Origin: an uncultured Rhodospirillaceae bacterium
Lineage (GTDB): Bacteria; Pseudomonadota; Alphaproteobacteria; Rhodospirillales; UBA2165
Length of the DNA: 5,281 bases
Direction: 5' to 3'
Assembly (NCBI GenBank): GCA_913054205.1
Contig: CAJXJM010000206.1
Span: 1 to 5,281, forward strand
Positions 1-4,753 of this stretch are shown here, piece after piece; position 1 is the first letter of the stretch; the number at the start of each line of letters is the position of its first letter. A program made the position numbers and the translations under genes. The notes under the pieces were generated by a model. The model was not told where the DNA came from. It made no database searches and saw nothing but the letters and a program-made list of their open reading frames with translations.

Positions 1-2
1 TC

Positions 3-95
3 GATCTGACAAAAGACAAATATTCAGGCAAATTTATCGTCGGCCAGGAAATGATGCAAATTCTGGTAAGTGACACAGTCGAAGTGCTGAAATAG
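3..95 (+). CDS. C-terminal fragment of an unrecognised protein (5' end outside window)
   Basis: An open frame runs in from the window edge and stops at TAG (93-95), giving 30 residues that begin DLTKDKYSGK and end VSDTVEVLK. The mix of charged and hydrophobic residues looks like a real protein end, and the other two plus frames hit stops within the first 75 bases. I do not recognise a family from so short a piece. No obvious terminator follows it. It is on the same strand as the small gene at 270, 174 bases away, so the two are probably separate units. Confidence 0.45.
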   Translation, partial: DLTKDKYSGKFIVGQEMMQILVSDTVEVLK

Positions 96-269
96 AAAAC
101 GCTCAAGCCAGAATTTATCAACGCCGATGAGTAATTTGAATCTCGTCACCATTGGTTCAAAAATTGTTTTACTCTGAAAAGTGATAATCCTCACAAGGCA
201 CTGGCATTACCAACAAATTCTGCTGAATATTCCCCTTGAAAAAATCAGCACTGTCTCCACTTATATTAG
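96..269. other. Intergenic stretch with possible weak promoter
   Basis: This 174-base AT-rich gap has no convincing gene. Near its right end TTGAAA (236-241) resembles a -35 box, and TTATAT/TATATT (261-267) resembles a -10 box, but the spacing is 19-20 bases, longer than ideal. If that promoter were used, transcription would begin at about the ATG at 270, giving a leaderless message or an internal start at 300. No strong ribosome binding site precedes either ATG. No terminator hairpin was found for the gene ending at 95. Confidence 0.3.
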
Positions 270-539
270 ATGAATGAAGTATTGGATTTGACACCTGAGA
301 TGGTAGATCAAGAACGACGCGATGAGGCAGGCCGACGAATACGCGTCGACCGACGCCATGACGCCGTGACCGCTAAAGGCTGGCCGGCTGATAAAAATAG
401 ACGGTCAGGCGAGGATCGGCGCAGCGAAGATCACCGTAAAAGGTGCATACATTGTGGCAATACATACACACTTACAACCATGGGACAGCCAACATGCGGG
501 TGTCGATTGAATGCATTTCAAAATCCAGGTGGTGGTTGA
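270..539 (+). CDS. Small Arg-rich protein with RRSGEDRR motif and C-terminal cysteine cluster, function unknown
   Basis: This encodes 89 residues. Two parts are visible. Residues 16-51 are strongly basic/acidic with Arg-Arg pairs at 16-17, 22-23, 28-29, 44-45 and 50-51; the first three, and then the last two, are exactly six residues apart. The segment NRRSGEDRR (43-51) matches a short RRxxxDRR-type motif I associate with small or low-complexity parts of proteobacterial proteins. Residues 59-78 carry C59-x2-C62 and C76-x-C78, a pattern that could bind zinc, although the family is not one I can name. There is no signal peptide or membrane segment. The start is uncertain: no Shine-Dalgarno sequence precedes ATG 270, and the in-frame ATG at 300 is an alternative. 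It converges on the oxygenase operon, with only the shared hairpin between them. Its function is unknown and no link to the oxygenase is implied. Confidence 0.6.
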   Translation: MNEVLDLTPEMVDQERRDEAGRRIRVDRRHDAVTAKGWPADKNRRSGEDRRSEDHRKRCIHCGNTYTLTTMGQPTCGCRLNAFQNPGGG

Positions 540-540
540 T

Positions 541-571
541 AAAAAAACGGCCCACCGAAGCGGACCGTTTT
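541..571 (-). terminator. Intrinsic terminator of the oxygenase operon, UUCG-capped hairpin
   Basis: Read on the minus strand, 571-544 folds into a 12-bp stem with a UUCG loop closed by a C-G pair, followed by U residues (seven in a row counting the stem's last four). All twelve positions pair, two of them as G-U wobbles. It starts 24 bases after the beta-subunit stop codon. On the plus strand the same DNA has two C-A mismatches and loses the UUCG loop, but it is followed by TTTTT (574-578), so it may also weakly terminate the small gene ending at 539. The asymmetry suggests that the minus strand is the main user. Confidence 0.85.
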
Positions 572-595
572 GGTTTTTAAATTTTATACTCGTTT

Positions 596-1105
596 TTACA
601 GCCAGACCTGCATGACGTAGTCAAAAGGTCCTTCGACATTGGCGATATCAACGCGTTGCAGCTGAATGCGATAGCCGTCATCGGTTTTCTTTAATGTATG
701 GGTGTATTTGCCGCCAAAATAGCGCTGATCTTCCAATCGATACTCAACCATATGAAAACGCGAGCGGCAGACGATATCGCCGGTTGCTTCGTCTTCACTT
801 TCGATGATGACGTTGGAGACGACATGGCTGCATCTGTGGCCGGGCAATTGCGAATGAGCGTAGGGATGCATCACCCGCCGGATACGCATATCCATTAAAT
901 AGTGGTCTTCCCAGAAGATATTAGGCTGGCGTTCTGCTTCCACCTGATCGGCAGAGGCGGGCATCCAGTAATGACCGTCTTTGGTAAAGAGGTCGAGCCA
1001 CTCATCCCAGCGACGTTCATCAAGAATATCTGCTTGGCGAAATAGGAATTGTTCCACTTGCCGCTGGGTGTCAGCGGAAACACTTTGTGCATTGTCTTTT
1101 GGCAT
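596..1105 (-). CDS. Aromatic-ring-hydroxylating (Rieske) oxygenase, beta (small) subunit
   Basis: This 169-residue protein fits the SnoaL-like/ring-hydroxylating beta-subunit family (usual length about 160-190). Family traits visible are the N-terminal helix with FLFRQADILDERRWDEWLDLF (residues 20-40), the strand DGHYWMP (43-49), an MRIRRVMHPYAHSQLPG-like region (73-89), the H-V-V-S-N strand (94-98) and the hydrophobic end ending VMQVWL. The beta subunit has a mainly structural role in alpha3beta3 oxygenases and no iron ligands. I chose the ATG at 1105 because GGGAGGA lies seven bases upstream; an ATG 13 codons earlier (1144) is in frame but lies inside the alpha-subunit gene and has no such site. 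It is the last gene of the operon, 14 bases after the alpha stop codon, and is followed by a hairpin terminator. Substrate cannot be read from this subunit. Confidence 0.93.
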   Translation of the reverse strand: MPKDNAQSVSADTQRQVEQFLFRQADILDERRWDEWLDLFTKDGHYWMPASADQVEAERQPNIFWEDHYLMDMRIRRVMHPYAHSQLPGHRCSHVVSNVIIESEDEATGDIVCRSRFHMVEYRLEDQRYFGGKYTHTLKKTDDGYRIQLQRVDIANVEGPFDYVMQVWL

Positions 1106-1112
1106 TTTCCGA

Positions 1113-1119
1113 TCCTCCC
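1113..1119 (-). promoter_or_regulatory. Ribosome binding site fixing the beta-subunit start
   Basis: The minus-strand sequence GGGAGGA sits in the 14-base gap between the alpha stop codon and ATG 1105, with seven bases of spacing to that ATG. Its position beside the TAA of alpha (1120-1122) is typical of translational coupling. It decides against the longer in-frame start at 1144. Confidence 0.8.
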
Positions 1120-2439
1120 TTAAGCCGACATATATTCTTTCCATGCGGCAAACATATTGCGCATGGGTTGTTCACTCATCCCGGTGACCGAGGTCGTAAC
1201 GCCGTCTTCAACTATATCTTGACCGGCATTGCGGTGATAACTCACCCAATCGCCGCCGCCGCGGAGGGACAGGCCATCCTGGACGGCTCTAAAATTGTTG
1301 AGATCATCGGCGTTGACCATCGTCGATGGAGAATTGACGAGATAGTAGTAAGCGAGGGATCTGTCATAAATACCTTCTGGCGCCCCCTTCAATCTAAAAT
1401 GCCAAATCTCGGTCAGAGTCTTATTCGCAGCCAGTGGGCGAACAGCGCGAAGCTGTTGCAGCGGCGGCTGCACGGAGAGGCTAGGATAAACCAACACATG
1501 GTGGATGTTGGTCGATAGGATTTCGTCCATACGCTCCTCACCATAGGCCGCCGTCAACGATTCTTCATGGGCAACTGTGACAGGATCACGAGGACGCAGC
1601 CCCATGTAACCGGCGAGCTGAGTGTGACCGTAAGGATGCCCAATGGTATCCAGGCTATCCCAAATTTCGTATGGTAGAGCAAAATCAGCTAAGAACTGAT
1701 AGCCCATTGGAGGTTCTTCGCCGGTTTCTTCTTTATAGACCTTCTGCATTTGAGAAGCCGCATCACCAGTCGAATGGTGGGTGATAGAAGGGTGAACGGC
1801 ATCCATTTGATTTTCAAGGAAGGTCTTCCAGTTGGAATGCTGAATGATGCGAAAACAATTGGCGACAATTTCACATTCGCCTTCCGGTGAGCGGTTGCAG
1901 ATATCATCAAACGCTGATTTTCCACCGGCGCCCAGCCAAGTTTCCAAATCCGGACCTTCTTCGCTTAAACTTGCGAAAACAAAACCGCGATAGGTGGCTT
2001 GGCGTTCAGCCCGCTTCATTTGCAGCTGCGGGTCTTTCAAATCGATGATGCCTTCATAACCGTCCTTCATGGGTACATTGCGAAGGGAGCCATCCATGTT
2101 GAATTGCCAAGCATGATAGGGACATCTGAAAGCATGTTTATTGCCTGAATTACCCGTATGATTATTACAAATCAGCGCGCCGTGATGCGGGCAACGGTTA
2201 TACAGAACATGAACGTTGCCGCCAGTGTCTTTGCAGAGGATCATGCGTTCTTTGCCGATCCAGGTCGTCCAGTAATCACCCGCGTTCGGAACCTGGCTTT
2301 CATGGCCAACATAGATCCAGGTCTTGTAGAATATGTTTTCTAATTCTTGCTCGTAGACTTCTTCGTCTGCATAACATGCTTTGTGGACGCGGTCCGGTTC
2401 GACGAGTGAACCAAGGTCAAAATCTTGATCATATGGCAT
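1120..2439 (-). CDS. Aromatic-ring-hydroxylating Rieske non-haem iron oxygenase, alpha (catalytic) subunit
   Basis: This is a 439-residue cytoplasmic catalytic subunit, normal for the family (about 420-460). The N-terminal Rieske domain has the [2Fe-2S] ligands C83-P-H85 and C106-P-Y-H109. The C-terminal catalytic domain has NWK (203-205), EN (209-210), the bridging Asp D213, the iron ligands H216 and H221 in DAVHPSITH, and NADD (376-379) containing the likely third iron ligand, D378 or D379. All key residues are present, so it should be active: electrons pass from the Rieske centre to iron, which activates O2 for cis-dihydroxylation or a related oxidation. The C-terminal SEQPMRNMFAAWKEYM segment recalls benzoate/anthranilate-type oxygenases, but the substrate cannot be assigned. 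AGGGAG eight bases before ATG supports the start. It lies 122 bases after the AraC-type regulator gene, on the same strand, and 14 bases ahead of beta. No ferredoxin or reductase is encoded in this operon. Confidence 0.95.
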   Translation of the reverse strand: MPYDQDFDLGSLVEPDRVHKACYADEEVYEQELENIFYKTWIYVGHESQVPNAGDYWTTWIGKERMILCKDTGGNVHVLYNRCPHHGALICNNHTGNSGNKHAFRCPYHAWQFNMDGSLRNVPMKDGYEGIIDLKDPQLQMKRAERQATYRGFVFASLSEEGPDLETWLGAGGKSAFDDICNRSPEGECEIVANCFRIIQHSNWKTFLENQMDAVHPSITHHSTGDAASQMQKVYKEETGEEPPMGYQFLADFALPYEIWDSLDTIGHPYGHTQLAGYMGLRPRDPVTVAHEESLTAAYGEERMDEILSTNIHHVLVYPSLSVQPPLQQLRAVRPLAANKTLTEIWHFRLKGAPEGIYDRSLAYYYLVNSPSTMVNADDLNNFRAVQDGLSLRGGGDWVSYHRNAGQDIVEDGVTTSVTGMSEQPMRNMFAAWKEYMSA

Positions 2440-2561
2440 GGTGAATGCTCCCTATAATTATTCGTGATTGTTGACTGTAGTTGATCAAACCCAGGACAAA
2501 AGGGCTATCCTTATATGGAAGCTAATCGCCCAATTACGCAAATATATTTGATTTGGTGGAC
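2440..2561 (-). promoter_or_regulatory. Candidate regulated promoter of the oxygenase genes
   Basis: This 122-base gap between regulator and alpha gene is AT-rich and large enough for a separate promoter. On the minus strand TATAAG (2515-2510) resembles a -10 box; no good -35 lies at the right distance, which is what activator-dependent promoters often show. Just upstream is a perfect 12-base palindrome, CAAATATATTTG (2539-2550), where an activator overlapping -35 could bind. A start near 2503 would give a leader of about 60 bases. TTGATCAA (2481-2488) is a second small palindrome, and GTTGAC (2470-2475, plus strand) also occurs in the divergent region at 3613-3618. The sites are inferred from sequence pattern only. 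Confidence 0.4.
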
Positions 2562-3572
2562 TTAGGCGTTTCTCAGTGTTTCGGAGGGAAGCTCGCCAAA
2601 GCGCTGTTTATAGGCGCCGGCAAATTTGGACAGGTGAGAAAATCCGCAGTCCATCGCAACCTCAGTTACCGATGTGGAGGCACTGCTTTTTTGTTTGAGT
2701 TCAAACCTCGCCAAGTCCAGCCGTACATTTCTAAGATAGGCCATTGGGGAGACGTCGTAGTATTTTTTAAAACCGGCGTGAAGGGAGCGGGGGCTAACAC
2801 CGCTGGCGGTCACCAAATCATCAAAGGATATTTTTTCCGCTGCCATGGTGTGAATGTATTCGGCAGCATGGCGCACATGACGCGGGCGTATTTTTGGTTC
2901 TGGATTTTCCAGGTGATGCGAATAGTTGTTAGGGATGGCTTCCAATATCAGATCAATTAGGAGTTCCTCTGCGCTCCCTCCCGAGCGGCTCGCAAAAAAG
3001 GATTGATCGGTTTCAATATCTTTGCTGAACAAATCGACCATCTGCGCAAGGGTTGCTGACTTTCCGGCGATGTTTTGCGGGGCGTTCGAAAAAATCACCG
3101 GATCACGCATCGGCATGCCGGTTGTGCGTTCTATTGCAGCCTCCATATCGGTCTGATGAATTTTAATCATCATTTGGTGGCCATCACTTTCCCAGCGTTT
3201 GCTGTGCGGCCGATTGGCATTGATCATATATATTTGGCCTGCGGAGAAAGGCGTTTCGGCTTTCTTCTGACCAACATGACTGGAGCCATTGAGATTAATT
3301 TCGCAGAGATAAATATGCGACATGTCCGGCACAAAAATACGCGCTTCGCCGTCATACATCGTATACGCCATGTCATGCAGCGTAAGTTTACTTAAAGATG
3401 CAGATCGATAGCGCACTGTAACCGGGCGTTTCAGTGCAGAACGGTGCTCCAATACATGATCGCAAATGCCTTGCCCGACGGTGTGGCGCGTCTCCTGCGC
3501 ATCACTTGAGACAAAGAACGGCGTCCACTTTCCCGAGTTTGCCGGACTATTCGAGATTACAGTTTGATCCAT
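2562..3572 (-). CDS. AraC/XylS-family transcriptional regulator
   Basis: Starting at ATG 3572 this is a 336-residue regulator, close to the 300-340 usual for AraC-binding-like plus helix-turn-helix proteins. Residues 1 to about 220 form the ligand-sensing/dimerisation part, with beta-rich segments such as ARIFVPDMSHIYLCEINLNG (77-96) and AGQIYMINANRPH (111-123). Residues about 230-336 are the two-helix-turn-helix DNA-binding domain: ISFDDLVTASGVSPRSLHAGF (248-268), then SPMAYLRNVRLDLAR (275-289) and the AraC signature VTEVAMDCGFSHLSKFAGAY (302-321) with FGELPSETLR. The frame stays open to an ATG at 3665, but that start would overlap the divergent gene's ribosome binding site; ATG 3572 has no strong site either, so the start is moderately sure. 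It lies directly upstream of the oxygenase genes and back to back with the VOC/GST genes, which makes it their likely activator in response to an aromatic substrate (inference). Confidence 0.92.
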   Translation of the reverse strand: MDQTVISNSPANSGKWTPFFVSSDAQETRHTVGQGICDHVLEHRSALKRPVTVRYRSASLSKLTLHDMAYTMYDGEARIFVPDMSHIYLCEINLNGSSHVGQKKAETPFSAGQIYMINANRPHSKRWESDGHQMMIKIHQTDMEAAIERTTGMPMRDPVIFSNAPQNIAGKSATLAQMVDLFSKDIETDQSFFASRSGGSAEELLIDLILEAIPNNYSHHLENPEPKIRPRHVRHAAEYIHTMAAEKISFDDLVTASGVSPRSLHAGFKKYYDVSPMAYLRNVRLDLARFELKQKSSASTSVTEVAMDCGFSHLSKFAGAYKQRFGELPSETLRNA

Positions 3573-3667
3573 GTGTAGATCGTACCATGACCCAGCTTGA
3601 CGGGGAATAGTCGTTGACGCGTGCCGCCTCAAAAGACACTGTTGGAACAGGCAATGCGGAGGCAAAA
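3573..3667. promoter_or_regulatory. Divergent promoter region between regulator and VOC gene
   Basis: These 95 bases separate two divergent starts and must contain the promoters for both arms unless they lie within the genes. Visible repeats are TTGACG at 3597-3602 and again at 3614-3619 (17 bases apart, same orientation), and an inverted repeat CTGTT-GG-AACAG at 3639-3650, just upstream of the VOC ribosome binding site. The second TTGACG could be a -35 for the plus strand, but the -10 near 3637-3642 is poor. AraC-type proteins often bind tandem direct repeats, so the TTGACG pair is a reasonable operator candidate. No direct proof is available from sequence. Confidence 0.4.
3658..3662 (+). 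promoter_or_regulatory. Ribosome binding site fixing the VOC start
   Basis: GGAGG lies five bases before ATG 3668. It selects that codon over an in-frame ATG at 3614, which would add 18 residues that do not look like the start of a VOC protein and has no comparable site. Confidence 0.8.
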
Positions 3668-4078
3668 ATGAAACCGCGGATAAGTATGGTTACGCTGGGT
3701 GTAAGCGATTTAGCCCGGGCGGTTGAGTTTTATCAAACTGGGGTGGGCCTTCCCAAAATGGAGTCGCCGCCTGAAGTTGCTTTTTTTAATTTGGATGGCT
3801 CTTGGTTGGGATTATTTGATCGGAAGTCATTAGCGGATGAGGCAATGATATCTCCGGAGGGTTCCGGCTATAGTGGATTTAATATCGCGCACAATGTTGC
3901 ATCAGAGGCTGAAGTAGATGAAGTTATGGACCAAGCCAGTGCGGCTGGGGCCAGCATAACCAAACCTGCCGAGAAGACTTCGTGGGGTGGCTATTCTGGA
4001 TATTTCAAAGATCTCGATGGTCACTTATGGGAAGTCGCGCACAATCCTCATTTTTGGGTTGGGCCTGAAGATAAATAA
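3668..4078 (+). CDS. VOC-superfamily (glyoxalase/bleomycin-resistance/dioxygenase fold) protein
   Basis: This is a 136-residue, single-domain protein made of two beta-alpha-beta-beta-beta modules. The first module opens with ISMVTLGVSDLARAVEFY (5-22), the standard VOC start; the second contains SGFNIAHNVASEAEVDEVM (69-87), GGYSGYF (107-113) and the closing DPDGH-like element DLDGHLWEVAHNP (115-127), where E122 is the usual C-terminal metal ligand. The position of the first metal-binding His/Gln of classical glyoxalase I appears to be Met7, so it is unlikely to be a lactoylglutathione lyase; it belongs to the broad uncharacterised VOC group. It is cytoplasmic, with no signal sequence. It is divergent from the regulator and 19 bases ahead of the glutathione transferase, with which it is almost surely co-transcribed. 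A role in opening, isomerising or binding an oxygenase product is possible but inferred from context only. Confidence 0.9.
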   Translation: MKPRISMVTLGVSDLARAVEFYQTGVGLPKMESPPEVAFFNLDGSWLGLFDRKSLADEAMISPEGSGYSGFNIAHNVASEAEVDEVMDQASAAGASITKPAEKTSWGGYSGYFKDLDGHLWEVAHNPHFWVGPEDK

Positions 4079-4097
4079 ATATAGGGGAAAAAACTAA

Positions 4098-4718
4098 ATG
4101 ATCGATCTATATACCTGGATGACGGATAACGGCTACAAATCGCGGCACATGTTGGAAGAAAGCGGGCTTGAATACACACTTAAGCCGGTCAATATCAGAG
4201 AACGTGAGCAATTTGAGCCTGACTATCTCAAACTCAGTCCCGGCCATAAAATCCCGGCAATCGTTGATCATGATGGGCCGGGCGGTGAAACCATATCGCT
4301 TTGTGAGTCCGGTGCCATTCTAAGATATGTAGGCGAAAAAGCAGATAATGGATTGTATCCAACCGATCCTCTTAAACGCGTTAAAGTCGATCAATGGCTG
4401 TTCTATGGTTCGGCGACCTATACAACGCTCGCGCAGCAATATGCCTATTTCTGGGTCCGCGCGCCTGAACCCATCGAAGAAGCGAAGTCCTATTACGATG
4501 GTGTTCTGCGCGATATGATGAGCACGCTGGACCGTCATCTTGGCGATAATGAATACTTTGCTGGCGACTACTCTATTGCGGATATCTCAATATATGCGGA
4601 CACACATCTTCATGGCGTTGAACGCATCGGGCTCGATGAGTACAGCAATCTCAAACGTTGGCATGATGTGATTGAGGCACGGCCGGCAGTTCAGACCGCT
4701 TGGACGCCGTTTGCTTAG
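4098..4718 (+). CDS. Glutathione S-transferase family protein, Nu-class/YfcG-like
   Basis: This 206-residue protein has an N-terminal thioredoxin-fold domain (1 to about 83) and a helical C-terminal domain (about 90-206). The opening MIDLYTWMTDNGYK closely resembles E. coli YfcG, with T9 and N11 at the positions that contact the glutathione sulfur in Nu-class enzymes in place of the catalytic Ser, Tyr or Cys of other classes. Also visible are the cis-proline loop KIPAIVD (51-57, P53), the glutathione gamma-glutamyl binding pair E70-S71 in ESGAIL, and the folding motif YSIADI (158-163). YfcG-type proteins are disulfide-bond reductases; reduction or conjugation of a reactive aromatic or quinone intermediate is a plausible job here, but the substrate is unknown. 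AGGGG ten bases before ATG supports the start. It lies 19 bases after the VOC gene in the same operon. Confidence 0.92.
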   Translation: MIDLYTWMTDNGYKSRHMLEESGLEYTLKPVNIREREQFEPDYLKLSPGHKIPAIVDHDGPGGETISLCESGAILRYVGEKADNGLYPTDPLKRVKVDQWLFYGSATYTTLAQQYAYFWVRAPEPIEEAKSYYDGVLRDMMSTLDRHLGDNEYFAGDYSIADISIYADTHLHGVERIGLDEYSNLKRWHDVIEARPAVQTAWTPFA

Positions 4719-4733
4719 GCTGAACATCAGCCT
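4717..4733 (+). terminator. Small hairpin right after the GST stop codon, weak terminator or attenuator
   Basis: AGGCTGA pairs perfectly with TCAGCCT around a three-base ACA loop, giving a 7-bp stem that overlaps the GST stop codon. Only about three T residues follow (4733-4735, then AAA), so it is a poor intrinsic terminator. It may reduce read-through into the transporter gene or protect the message end. The transporter's own start is only 20 bases further on. Confidence 0.4.
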
Positions 4734-4753
4734 TTAAATATGGGACTTTAATA

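Noticed and set aside
1087..1518. Plus-strand open frame of 143 codons antisense to the alpha-subunit gene
   Set aside because: It lies wholly opposite a well-supported Rieske alpha subunit and its neighbour, has no recognisable domain and no ribosome binding site.
2553..2960. Plus-strand open frame of 135 codons antisense to the regulator
   Set aside because: It mirrors the helix-turn-helix end of the AraC-type gene, whose motifs are clear on the other strand.
3573..3665. N-terminal extension of the AraC-type regulator to ATG 3665
   Set aside because: It would cover the whole divergent control region and the VOC ribosome binding site, and the added residues do not look like the family's N-terminus.
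3614..3667. N-terminal extension of the VOC protein to ATG 3614
   Set aside because: There is no ribosome binding site there, whereas GGAGG fits ATG 3668, which begins right at the fold's first strand.
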